From assembly GCF_016865425.1 (NCBI RefSeq), contig NZ_AP023355.1:3904198-3968197 (forward strand): a stretch of DNA of 64,000 bases. The letters are read 5' to 3'. Source of the stretch: Actinocatenispora thailandica. Lineage in GTDB: Bacteria > Actinomycetota > Actinomycetes > Mycobacteriales > Micromonosporaceae. The notes beneath the pieces are model-generated. The model saw only the letters and a list, made by a program, of their open reading frames with translations, had not been told where the DNA came from and did no database searches. Positions 15,062 through 23,657 of this stretch are shown one piece after another; the first letter of the stretch is position 1, and each line of letters opens with the position of its first letter. Made by a program: the position numbers and the translations under genes.

Positions 15062-17845
15062 TCAGTTGCTCACCGACTCATCGAAGTCCGCTTCGTGCGC
15101 CTGGTAGTAGATCTCGTTGTCGGACAGCACCCGTTGATACACCCGCACGTTGTCCAGCTGCCCCTGCCAGTACCAGCCGATCTGGCCACCGTGCAGGCCC
15201 CGACCGATGTTGAGCGGGCTGGTCGACGCGATCGGGCTGGAGAAGTCAGGATGGTCAGGCTGCAGCACTCCGTTGACATACAACCGAAGCTGGTGGTTGA
15301 CCGCGTCGTAGACACCCACCAGATGCGTCCACTCCTGCAGCCACGCCTTGTCGTGTGACAACGCCACCGTCGTCACCCCATCGGCCGTGTCGGCATCGCG
15401 CATCCCGAACGCCCAGCAGTCGCCGTCGGGAGCCGACCGGTACTGCAGATAGAACGCCGACGACTGGGCGCCATCTTGTGCCAGCACCGTGTGATAGCGA
15501 GAGTTGTCGTCCAGATAAACCCACGCCGAGACGCTGAACCCGCCGCCCGCCGAACCACCAGTAGTGTCGATCACCGCGGTGTCGGTGCTCGCATACTGAT
15601 CCGTGCCATCCAAGGCGATCGCAGAGCCGCCGTCGACATGCCCCGGCACCCAGCCGACCCCGTTGTTCAACGTGGCTGTGTGCCCGGCCGACGACATGTC
15701 CCCAGCCGTGGTTCCGGCACCCTCGTCGAAGGTCCAATACCCTGCGTTGCCCGGCGCCGGCTGCACACCGAACTCGTACTCGAAGATCTCCGACACGTTC
15801 CCGGCGCTGTCAACGCTTTGCACGTACAGCCGATGCACCCCATCGGTCGCGGGAGTGACACTGACAGACGCCACGTTGTTGGTCGCCGCCACCTCCGTTC
15901 CCGGCGGCGTACGATCCAACGACCACCGATACTCCACCACCCCGGTCGCGCCATGGGGACCAAACTCAAACGTCCCCGCCTGGCCGACACCGCCGGACCA
16001 CACCTCGCTACCGGCCACCAATGCCGGATAATCGGTCGAACTCACCGTCGGTGTAGTCGGGTTGTCGGTGTCGACGGAGAAGTTGAACCAGGAGGACCAG
16101 CCGCTGCACCAGCTGTCAGCGTCGCAGGCCCGTGCATGCCACTTGTAGCCCGAGGTCAGGTTGCGGGGGCTGGGTGAGGTCCACTTGATCGAGCTGCCGG
16201 ACTTGATGTTGGTCAACGTGTTGTAGGTGTACGACGCCTTCGTCGCACCGTCAGCCGTGTACACCTCGATCTGGACGACCTTCAGGTTGCCGCCGTCGGG
16301 GTCCGACACCGACGCATACATCGCCGGGTACTTCGACGACACGATCGCCGGCGCCGAACATGCCTTGTAACACGGCGACATCTTCAACCCGGTCGGGGTG
16401 TTGGGCTGGCGATCGATGGTCACCGCAAGCTTCGGCTGGGTGCTGTCGCTCATCGAATAGGTTTCACGGGTCTGCACAGTGCTCTCGTCGACCGCGCGCA
16501 GTTCGAACGCCAGATGCTTCCAGTCCCCGTCCGCGGCGTGCTGCACCGCGGCGGTGGCATCAAACCCGACCCACGTACCGGCCTTGACGTTGTGCGCCCC
16601 GACATAGGTGACGTGGCCCGGCTGGTTGTTCCACGTGGTGGCGGTCGTCGGCGCCGCGGTCGTCCACGACTGCACCTGGTGATAGGTCGGTGTGCTGTTC
16701 CACTGGTAGTGCGAATAGGCGCGGAACTCCGCCTTCACCACCTTCGTGTTGGCCAGACTCGCACCGAACTTGAACATGATGTACGAGCGTTGGATGTACT
16801 CGCCGCCGTTGGTGGCCAGGTACCGCCCAGCCGGCGCGTCGCTGCGGCCCTTGCTGGACATGTATGCCTGGTCGGCGAACTGGTTGTCCACATATGTCCA
16901 CGCCGAGATCGACGTCGACACATCCGGATCGACGAACACCGGGAACACGGTGTCGGGATCGGACAACATGCCCGGATCGGGGATCAGCGTCAGCCCGTCT
17001 CCCCCATCGTTCAAGGCGGTGTCGACGCGTGCCGTGCGCGCCGAGGCAGGCGCCGCAGCATGCTTGGCCACGTCCGCAACCGGCGCCGAGGGATCCGAGG
17101 AGTCCCACATCAGTGCCGACGGTGCACCGAACACCGTCGCGCCGGCTGCGTCGACCGCCGTGAGCACACCCGACTCGGTCATCGACACGCTGACCCCGTC
17201 AACAGCCAAACCCATCTGCAGGCTCGCCAGATCCGGGTTATCGGCCGCCTCCCGCGTCTTGACCACCAGCACCTCGGAGAATCCGTCGACCATCGCCGAC
17301 AACCGCAGATCCACCCCCGGCAGCACGTCGGCGTAGATCGCCGACGAACCATCCAACGTCGGCGCCGGCAGACTGCCGTGCGGCCACTGCAACGACAACG
17401 ACTTGCCCGCCGAACTGATCGTGGCCATCGGCCCATCGCCGCCCGCCGAAAACCGCAACCCGGCCGAGGTCGACGCGGGAACCACCGCACCGTTGGCATC
17501 ATGAGTCAGCGACGTATCGACAGCCGCCCACGACCCATCCGAGGCATGCACCCGCGCCGGCCGCGGCGTCGCCTCCTTTGTGATCGTGCCGTCCGGCTCC
17601 GCGAACGTCTGCGAGCTCTCCGTGCGCTGCGACACGATCTCGACCCGCTGCTTGGACAGATGCGCCTTGCGCATCGCGCTCACCTGATCAGCCGGAGCCT
17701 GCGGCCCCGCATCACCAGCAACCGCACCAGACCGCGCAGCAGGCGGCGCCGCATGCACCCCACCCGGCGCCACAGCCGCAAGCGACACACCAACCGCCAA
17801 CGCCACCCCCGCGAACAGGGCACGCGGCCACGACACACCAGCCAC
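15062..17845 (-). CDS. secreted DNRLRE / LamG domain protein
   Basis: A 927-residue secreted protein. The GTG at 17845 has GGGAGG just upstream; an upstream start at 17896 is also open. A signal peptide (ALFAGVALAVGVSLAAV) is followed by a beta-rich region, then a DNRLRE-type domain ('QRSYIMFKFGASL', 'TATTWNNQPG', 'VGFDATAAVQHA'), fibronectin-like segments with 'YKWHARACD', and a C-terminal LamG jellyroll ('YWTFDEGAGTTAGD', 'AWVYLDDNSRYHT', 'LNIGRGLHGG'). It ends 71 bases before the RHS start on the same strand. Such proteins regularly precede RHS toxins in actinobacteria and may serve as wall attachment or delivery partners; this role is inferred. Confidence 0.85.
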   Translation of the reverse strand: MAGVSWPRALFAGVALAVGVSLAAVAPGGVHAAPPAARSGAVAGDAGPQAPADQVSAMRKAHLSKQRVEIVSQRTESSQTFAEPDGTITKEATPRPARVHASDGSWAAVDTSLTHDANGAVVPASTSAGLRFSAGGDGPMATISSAGKSLSLQWPHGSLPAPTLDGSSAIYADVLPGVDLRLSAMVDGFSEVLVVKTREAADNPDLASLQMGLAVDGVSVSMTESGVLTAVDAAGATVFGAPSALMWDSSDPSAPVADVAKHAAAPASARTARVDTALNDGGDGLTLIPDPGMLSDPDTVFPVFVDPDVSTSISAWTYVDNQFADQAYMSSKGRSDAPAGRYLATNGGEYIQRSYIMFKFGASLANTKVVKAEFRAYSHYQWNSTPTYHQVQSWTTAAPTTATTWNNQPGHVTYVGAHNVKAGTWVGFDATAAVQHAADGDWKHLAFELRAVDESTVQTRETYSMSDSTQPKLAVTIDRQPNTPTGLKMSPCYKACSAPAIVSSKYPAMYASVSDPDGGNLKVVQIEVYTADGATKASYTYNTLTNIKSGSSIKWTSPSPRNLTSGYKWHARACDADSWCSGWSSWFNFSVDTDNPTTPTVSSTDYPALVAGSEVWSGGVGQAGTFEFGPHGATGVVEYRWSLDRTPPGTEVAATNNVASVSVTPATDGVHRLYVQSVDSAGNVSEIFEYEFGVQPAPGNAGYWTFDEGAGTTAGDMSSAGHTATLNNGVGWVPGHVDGGSAIALDGTDQYASTDTAVIDTTGGSAGGGFSVSAWVYLDDNSRYHTVLAQDGAQSSAFYLQYRSAPDGDCWAFGMRDADTADGVTTVALSHDKAWLQEWTHLVGVYDAVNHQLRLYVNGVLQPDHPDFSSPIASTSPLNIGRGLHGGQIGWYWQGQLDNVRVYQRVLSDNEIYYQAHEADFDESVSN

Positions 17846-18076
17846 CGGACCTCCCAGCCAGACGCCAGGAGATACGCAACTCCCGGCCAGCGGCACCGGA
17901 AGCTACCGGAAAACCACACCCACAGGGAAGACACCTTACAGAAATCGCAGAGCAAACCCACGGCAAAACGGACACAACCGGCGACGGCAGCCACACTCAG
18001 TGATCCAATTTCAAGCGTTACATATAGCAATAATCACAGTTTCGCCCGTGCCAGCTCTCGATCTTGGGGGCTCGGA

Positions 18077-19285
18077 TCAGGACGGGAGGCGGGCGGTGCG
18101 GTACGGGGAGAGGGTCATGGCGAGGGCGGCGGCGACGTAGACGGCGGCGGCCACGGCGAAGGCGGGGCGGTAGCCGAGGTGGTCGCCGAGGACGCCGCCG
18201 AGCGGGGCGCCGACGGTGCGCAGCCCCCAGTTCGTCGAGCGGATCGTGGCATTCATCCTGCCCTGCAACGCATCCGGCGTGACGGTCTGCCGGTAGGCCG
18301 ACTCCATCGGCCCGTCGATGCCCATGCCGAGCCCGAACAGCGCCTGGCCGGCCACCGCGACGACCCAACCCAGCGCGCCGGTCGGCGGGACGAGCGCCAC
18401 CAGGCCGAACGCGACCGGGGACACCCAGCGGCCGACGACCACGGTGCCGCCGGCGCCGATCCGGCCGCCCAGCCGTACCCCGAGGGTGTTGCCGACGACG
18501 CCGCCGACCCCGGCCGCGGCGAGGGTGATGCCGAGCCCGACGGAGCCGAGCCCGGCCTGCCGCAACACGTACGGCGCCCACAGCGTGCTCGCCATCGCGG
18601 TCGCGACGAACCAGACGTGGGTGCCGAGCGCGTACGGGGCGAGGGTGCGGTGCCGGTAGACGAACGACAGCCCCTCGGCGAGTTCGGTACGGATCCGCCG
18701 GCGCCGGGCTCGGTCCGGCGCCGGTTCGGGCGTCCGTACGCTCGCCACCAGCGCCCCGGACACCAGGTAGGACGCGGCGTCGACCAGCACCGCGAGCGGC
18801 GCGCCGATGATGCGTACCAGCCCGCCGGCGAGCGCCGGGCCGACGGTCTGCGCGGCGATCCCGCTGCGCTCCAGCGCCGCGTTGGCGCGGGTCAGGTCGG
18901 CGGCCGGCACCAGCCGCGGCAGGTACGCCTGGTTGGCGGCGGTGCCGAGCAACGACAGCGCGCCGAACGGCAGCAGGAACACCACCACGACCCAGACCCG
19001 CAGCAGGCCGAGCGCGGCGAGGATCGGGATGGCGAGCAGCAGCAGGCCCCGGCCGATCTCGGTGGCGGCGATCAGCCCGCGCCGCCGGTGCCGGTCGATG
19101 AAGACCCCGGCGAGCAGTCCGAACAGCAGGTACGGCAGCCACTGTGCGGCGCCGACCACGCCCAGCTCGGTGGCCGACGCGGACAGCGTCACGACCAGCA
19201 GCACCGAAAGCGCGAGTCCGGTGACGTACGAGCCGAAGCCGGAGACGGTCGCCGCCGCCCAGACCCGCCCGAACCCGCCGCCCAC
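18077..19285 (-). CDS. MFS transporter (drug efflux type)
   Basis: A 402-residue major facilitator protein with about 12 membrane helices. 'GLLAGVFIDRHRRRGLI' between helices 2 and 3 matches the MFS signature, and 'GVRLGGRIGAGG' is its second-half counterpart. The sequence belongs to the MFS_3/enterobactin-exporter-like group that exports macrolides or small metabolites. It is downstream of an AraC regulator on the same strand with a gap of 186 bases, so the regulator may control it. The substrate is unknown. Confidence 0.85.
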   Translation of the reverse strand: MGGGFGRVWAAATVSGFGSYVTGLALSVLLVVTLSASATELGVVGAAQWLPYLLFGLLAGVFIDRHRRRGLIAATEIGRGLLLLAIPILAALGLLRVWVVVVFLLPFGALSLLGTAANQAYLPRLVPAADLTRANAALERSGIAAQTVGPALAGGLVRIIGAPLAVLVDAASYLVSGALVASVRTPEPAPDRARRRRIRTELAEGLSFVYRHRTLAPYALGTHVWFVATAMASTLWAPYVLRQAGLGSVGLGITLAAAGVGGVVGNTLGVRLGGRIGAGGTVVVGRWVSPVAFGLVALVPPTGALGWVVAVAGQALFGLGMGIDGPMESAYRQTVTPDALQGRMNATIRSTNWGLRTVGAPLGGVLGDHLGYRPAFAVAAAVYVAAALAMTLSPYRTARLPS

Positions 19286-19471
19286 TCCCCCATGATCCCG
19301 GCCCGGAAGTCCCGCGCTCCGCGAGGGCCCCGGTCGACACCGACAGCCGAGGGACCACGATGCCGAGGGATCGGGGCCGGCGCCAGCGACAGCGGCCGCC
19401 GGCCACGGCGATCCGGCGGCATGACGGCTCCGCAGTCGACGGTGCGGCCCAGCGGTCGGCGATGCGACGGC

Positions 19472-20314
19472 TCAGCGGTACCGGGTGGGCCAGGCGACGT
19501 GGTCGAGGGCGAGGAACGGGGACGCCGCGACCTCGGTCGGGGTGGCGCCGGCGAACGAGGCCACGTCCCGGTGCAGGTGCGACTGGTCGACGTAGCCGCA
19601 GTCGATCGCGGCCGACGCGGCGGGATGGCCCGCGGCGAGGCGGTGCACCGCGCGGTCGAACCGGATCAGCTGCCCGGCCCGCTTCGGGGTGATGCCGACC
19701 TGCGCACCGAACCGGGACCACAGCCGGGTACGGCTCCAGCCGACCTCGGCGGCGAGCCGGTCGACCCGTACCCGGCCGCCGGTGGCGGTCAGCCGGCGCC
19801 AGCAGTGCGCGACCTCGGGTTCGACGGTACGCACCGCGTCGCGGTGCCGGCGCTCCAGCGCGGCGGCGACGATCGCGAACCGGTCCGGCCACGTGCCCGC
19901 GGCCCGCAACCGTTCCTGGATGCGTACCGCCTCGCGGCCCCACAGGTCGTCCAGGGCGACGACCGCGCCACGCAGGTCGGCGGCGGCGCCGAGCAGCGGG
20001 TACCCCAGCAGCGGGGAGAGCCGCAGCTGGAGGCACTCGGAGCGGCCGGCGAGGCCCCGGCCGCGGGCCCGGACGGGTGCGAGCCCGGCCACGACGCGCT
20101 CGCGCTGCCGGGCGCCACCGGCGTCCTCGACCACGAACGGCCGCTCGCCGAGGTCGAACAGTAGGGTCAGCGCCGGGTGCGGCACCAGCGCGATGTCGCC
20201 GTACTCGTTCGCCTCGTCGCCGTAGCCGGCCATCGCGACGCCGGGCCGGGCGTAGGTGGCGATGCGCCACCGCGGTGCCCGGGCCGTGCGTCGCAGGTGT
20301 CCACCCATCCGCAT
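19472..20314 (-). CDS. AraC family transcriptional regulator
   Basis: A 280-residue regulator. The ATG at 20314 is preferred because GAGGAAG lies upstream; ATGs at 20308 and further in are possible. The N-terminal part is a sensor-like domain ('ALTLLFDLGERPFVVED'). The C-terminal domain has two helix-turn-helix units: 'VDRLAAEVGWSRTRLW' and 'AAIDCGYVDQSHLHRD', ending 'GATPTEV'. It is probably a ligand-responsive activator of the downstream MFS exporter. A short-period GACC-rich repeat lies directly upstream of its start. Confidence 0.85.
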   Translation of the reverse strand: MRMGGHLRRTARAPRWRIATYARPGVAMAGYGDEANEYGDIALVPHPALTLLFDLGERPFVVEDAGGARQRERVVAGLAPVRARGRGLAGRSECLQLRLSPLLGYPLLGAAADLRGAVVALDDLWGREAVRIQERLRAAGTWPDRFAIVAAALERRHRDAVRTVEPEVAHCWRRLTATGGRVRVDRLAAEVGWSRTRLWSRFGAQVGITPKRAGQLIRFDRAVHRLAAGHPAASAAIDCGYVDQSHLHRDVASFAGATPTEVAASPFLALDHVAWPTRYR

Positions 20315-20368
20315 CTCCGTGCTTCCTCGCCGGGGCAGGGGCCGGGGCACGGCACCGGCATCTCCCCG

Positions 20369-20474
20369 ACCCGCCCGGACCGACCCGACCGGACCGGACC
20401 GACCCGCCCGGACCGACCCGCCCGGACCGACCGGACCGGACCGACCGGACCGACCGGTCCGACCCGAACCGGCC
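20369..20474. repeat. GACCGG/GACCC simple repeat
   Basis: About 105 bases made of CCGGACC and CGACCCG units in irregular order (for example CCCGGACCGACCCG repeated). It lies between the carboxylesterase stop and the AraC start, so it is in the 5' region of the AraC gene. It carries no convincing ORF. Confidence 0.75.
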
Positions 20475-20522
20475 TGGCCCTGCCCGAAACGGCCCGCCAG
20501 GAACCGGCCGCCACGGTCAGTA

Positions 20523-21992
20523 TCACCCCGACCACGTGTCCCGCAGCTCGCCGTCGGGGTCGGCGGCCACCGTGATGCCCGCGCCGATCAGTGCGGTGTC
20601 GCGGCCGGCCTGGTCGTAGCGGGGCCAGCCCGGGTCGCCGGCGGCGACGAACCGGACCCAGGCGCCGTGCACCGTCTGCGCCACGGCGGGCGACGGGTCG
20701 GCGCCGATCAGCGGCCGGGTCGACTCGTCGTCCAGCAGGTCGAACACGTACGGCAGCTCCACCGCGTGCGCGGCACCGAGCCGGCCGCCGAAGCTCGACG
20801 ACGCATGGTCGAAGCGGTACAGCCAGTTGCCGGTGGCGCCGCCGGCCAGCCGGGCCTCGACGCCCCGGGTGATCGGCAGCCGCAGCGACCGGTCGGTGGT
20901 CACCGCGGCCAGCAGCTCGCCGCTGCTCGCCCCGGGCCGGGCCGACCGGTAGCGCTGGACCGTACCGTCGGGTCCGCCGAGCGCGGCCACTACGCCGGCC
21001 AGCATCGTCTCGTCGACCGCGTCGATCAGGCCGGTGGGTACCAGCCCGATCCGGGTGTCGTCCCGGTTCCAGCCGGTGAGCAGCCGCACGCCGCGACCGG
21101 CCCCGCCGCGTACCGCGTCGAACGGGTGCGCGGGCAGCGTGTCACCGTCGATCACCGGGGCGAACGGCAGCACGTCCCAGCTGGTCGGATCGTGCGGTAC
21201 CTGGCTCGCCGCCACCAGTGCGGCCGACGCCCGGGCGAGCTCGCCGGCCGGCACCTCGCGGAAGGCGGCCCGGGTCGGTGCGACGTGGAGCACGGCGGCC
21301 AGCCGGGCGGCGACCCCGACGGCGGCGTCCGGGGTCAGGGTGCGGGCGGCCGACCCGCTCTGCGCGATCGCCCGGCCGAACAGACCGGCCGAGCGCGGCA
21401 CGGCCAGCAGGGTGGCGACGCTGACCGCGCCGGCGGACTGGCCGGCGACGGTGACCCGGTCCGGATCCCCGCCGAACGCGGCGATGTTGTCCCGCACCCA
21501 CGCCAGCGCGGCGAGCTGGTCCAGCAGCCCCAGGTTCGCGACCCCGTCGCCGAGGTACAGGAAGCCCTCCGCACCGAGCCGGTAGTTGATCGTCACGCAC
21601 ACCACGCCGTCCCGGGCGAACGAGCTGCCCCGGTAGCCGGGCAGGGAGCCGGCGCCGGTGGTGAACGCGCCGCCGTGGATCCACACCAGTACCGGCAGCC
21701 CGGTGGTGTGCGGATCGGGGGTCCAGACGTTGAGGTTGAGGCAGTCCTCGCCGTCGATCACGACCTCCGGGAACAGCGGCGTGCCCGGCCCCTTGGGACA
21801 GGTCGGCCCGTACCGCCCGGCGTCGCGCACCCCCTCCCACGGCACCGGCGGCGCGGGCGGCAGCAGCCGGCGCGGACCGAACGGTGCTGCCGCGTACGGG
21901 ATGCCGAGAAACGCGGCGACTCCCCCGTCGAGCCGCCCGGCCACTCGGCCACCCGCCACCCGCACCGTCGGCGCCTCGCCCACCACCGTCAT
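20523..21992 (-). CDS. type B carboxylesterase
   Basis: A 489-residue alpha/beta-hydrolase of the carboxylesterase/lipase type B family. 'EDCLNLNVWTPD' is the family signature 2, 'VWIHGGAF' the oxyanion hole, 'AGQSAGAVSV' holds the nucleophile Ser, and 'GAAHAVELPYVF' the catalytic His. The ATG at 21992 has AGGGG upstream; the frame stays open into GC-repeat sequence further up, which is not coding. No signal peptide is present, so the enzyme is cytosolic, probably hydrolysing aryl or acyl esters (para-nitrobenzyl-esterase-like). Confidence 0.92.
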   Translation of the reverse strand: MTVVGEAPTVRVAGGRVAGRLDGGVAAFLGIPYAAAPFGPRRLLPPAPPVPWEGVRDAGRYGPTCPKGPGTPLFPEVVIDGEDCLNLNVWTPDPHTTGLPVLVWIHGGAFTTGAGSLPGYRGSSFARDGVVCVTINYRLGAEGFLYLGDGVANLGLLDQLAALAWVRDNIAAFGGDPDRVTVAGQSAGAVSVATLLAVPRSAGLFGRAIAQSGSAARTLTPDAAVGVAARLAAVLHVAPTRAAFREVPAGELARASAALVAASQVPHDPTSWDVLPFAPVIDGDTLPAHPFDAVRGGAGRGVRLLTGWNRDDTRIGLVPTGLIDAVDETMLAGVVAALGGPDGTVQRYRSARPGASSGELLAAVTTDRSLRLPITRGVEARLAGGATGNWLYRFDHASSSFGGRLGAAHAVELPYVFDLLDDESTRPLIGADPSPAVAQTVHGAWVRFVAAGDPGWPRYDQAGRDTALIGAGITVAADPDGELRDTWSG

Positions 21993-22477
21993 CGCCCACC
22001 CCTCACCTGGTCGGTACGGGTCGAGCATCGTCGCGGCGGCACCGGCGCGTCTTGGACGAATGTTTGGCCGGCACACCCAGCACGCCTGGGCGCCTGGGCG
22101 CTTGGGCGCGCGGGGCGGCGGGGCGGCGGGGCGGCGGGGCGGCGGGGCGGCGGGGCGGCGGGGCGAACACCTTACCGGACACACCCAACGCGCGGTGTCG
22201 CGTATCGCACCTTCCGTCGTCGCGGGATGTCGGCACATACTTGTCGCAAAGGAGGCGAGGTGACGTGAGAGGGCCCGAAAAGTGGACACGGTCCGCCGGC
22301 TATGCGACTGTCAGTTACGACACAGGCACGACATGTTGACGTTTTCCTGGTGTCCTTTTGTCGTTCTTGACATGATTGATGCGCCCGCGCGTGCAGAGGA
22401 GTCGCGGCAGTCCCGTTACCCGACCGGGCGTCCCTGAAGGGCCTGCCTGTCGTGCCAGCGCTCGTGAGGAGGCCTAC
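21993..22477. other. 485-bp divergent intergenic region
   Basis: It lies between the carboxylesterase (minus) and the FtsK-type operon (plus). It holds the G-rich 8-bp tandem repeat and, at 22336-22341 and 22367-22372, TTGACG and TTGACA hexamers on the plus strand that could be -35 boxes, though I see no good -10 at the right spacing. No gene is supported. Confidence 0.5.
22112..22165. repeat. GGGGCGGC tandem repeat, six copies plus partial
   Basis: Six exact copies of GGGGCGGC and a partial seventh, preceded by degenerate CTGGGCGC units. The plus strand offers seven G4 runs separated by CGGC, so it can form G-quadruplexes. The period of eight is incompatible with coding selection. It lies about 120 bases upstream of the carboxylesterase start. 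Confidence 0.9.
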
Positions 22478-22741
22478 GTGACGATCAACGTGGCCGAGGT
22501 CAAGTCGGCGATCCACGCCGCCGTGGCCGAGGTACAGGACGGCCAGCAGGCGGTCCAGCTCGCCAACGAGAAGCTGGACGCCGCCCAGCAGAACCTCGCC
22601 CTCGCGGTCGAGGGGTCCGGCGCCGAGGCGGTGCAGACCGCCCAGGCGGCGCTGGTGGCCGCCCGCGACGACCTGGACAACTGCCTGGCCACCACGATCG
22701 GCGCGGTCGAGCAGGCCCAGACCTACCTCGCCAGCCTGTAG
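22478..22741 (+). CDS. small helical-hairpin protein of FtsK-type operon
   Basis: An 87-residue protein starting at GTG 22478, with a strong GAGGAGG site nine bases upstream. It is almost wholly helical: one helix from 'VAEVKSAIHAAVAEV' to 'QQNLALAV', a turn 'EGSGAE', and a second helix from 'VQTAQAAL' to 'VEQAQTYLASL'. Size and hairpin plan recall WXG100 proteins, but the Trp-x-Gly turn is missing. It is the first gene of an operon with an FtsK/SpoIIIE ATPase, a context in which WXG-like substrates occur. Its function is unknown. Confidence 0.8.
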   Translation: MTINVAEVKSAIHAAVAEVQDGQQAVQLANEKLDAAQQNLALAVEGSGAEAVQTAQAALVAARDDLDNCLATTIGAVEQAQTYLASL

Positions 22742-22745
22742 CGCC

Positions 22746-23657
22746 GTGCCGTCCCTCGTCGAGTCCCTCGGTGCCCGGCTGCGCGAGATCGGGCAACAGT
22801 TGCCGCTGCCCGAACTGACCCGCGCCGCGACCCAGCTGCGCGACGCCACCGAACGCTGCGGGTACATGATGCGCGAGTCCGGCCACGCCGACTGGCTCGG
22901 CCAGCTCACGCTGGCCGGCAGCCACCTGGACAGCGCGATCGCGGCGACCCGGTCGGTACTGACCGAACTCGACGGCTACCTGACCGGCATCGGCATCGCC
23001 GGGGTCGCATCCCCCGGCCCCGCGCCGGTGGCCGCCGCCCGGGCGCGCAGCACCCCCGGCGACACCGAACCCGACGTCGAGCCGGTCCTGGCGCTGCGGT
23101 CCTGGTGGCAGGAGCGGGTCGACGTGCTCACCGGCCGGCCCGCCGACGAGCAGCGCCCCCAGACGGTCCGCACCGACGGCGACCGCGGGGGCGCCGCGCC
23201 GGAGGAGCCGGCGGACGCGTTGGGCCGGCTCAGCGCCGCCGCGCGCGGCGGCCGGGACGCCTACCGGGACGCGCTGCTGGCCACCCACCCGGCGACCGGG
23301 ATGGCGCTCGCCGCGCCGGCCGACCGGGCCGCCCGCCGGCTCGGGGCCGAACTGGCCGGCCACCCGCTCGGCCCGGACGACGCGAAGAGACTCACCGCCC
23401 GCGGTGCCGGCCGGATCACCGAGCTGCTGCCGGAACTCCCGCCGGAACTGCCGGCGGAACTGGTCGGGCAGCTGTGCGACCCGTTCGGCGCCCGGCACGC
23501 GGCGGCTCAGCGGCACCCGGTCGACGCGGTCGTCGGCTGGCCGATCCTGGTCGGCGAGCTGCTCCGGGCGCTCGGCGCCACCGAGGACCGGCTGCCGGAG
23601 CTGACCGCCACCGCGCGCCAGCGCCCCGACGAGACGCTGCGCCGCGATGGCCGGTAG
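22746..23657 (+). CDS. hypothetical protein, second gene of FtsK-type operon
   Basis: A 303-residue protein starting at GTG 22746, four bases after the previous stop. The N-terminal 75 residues are helical ('LVESLGARLREIGQQL', 'LTLAGSHLDSAIAATR'). A Pro/Ala linker follows (about 85-110), then a helical C-terminal half with 'WQERVDVLTGRPADE' and 'GAGRITELLPELPPEL'. No signal peptide or membrane helix is seen. It overlaps the ATPase gene by 11 bases, so the products are probably made in fixed ratio. I do not recognise a family. Confidence 0.75.
   Translation: MPSLVESLGARLREIGQQLPLPELTRAATQLRDATERCGYMMRESGHADWLGQLTLAGSHLDSAIAATRSVLTELDGYLTGIGIAGVASPGPAPVAAARARSTPGDTEPDVEPVLALRSWWQERVDVLTGRPADEQRPQTVRTDGDRGGAAPEEPADALGRLSAAARGGRDAYRDALLATHPATGMALAAPADRAARRLGAELAGHPLGPDDAKRLTARGAGRITELLPELPPELPAELVGQLCDPFGARHAAAQRHPVDAVVGWPILVGELLRALGATEDRLPELTATARQRPDETLRRDGR

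Noticed and set aside
16514-20164. 1216-codon open frame on plus
   Set aside because: Antisense to the LamG protein, MFS and AraC genes; the translation is Arg/Pro/Gly-rich without any family pattern. It results from GC-rich codon bias.
22339-22450. possible tRNA or small RNA
   Set aside because: No cloverleaf or T-loop consensus (GGTTCGANTCC) was found; only a promoter-like region remains.
22376-22477. N-terminal extension of the small helical protein
   Set aside because: The GTG at 22478 has an excellent GAGGAGG site, and the upstream residues break the helical pattern.
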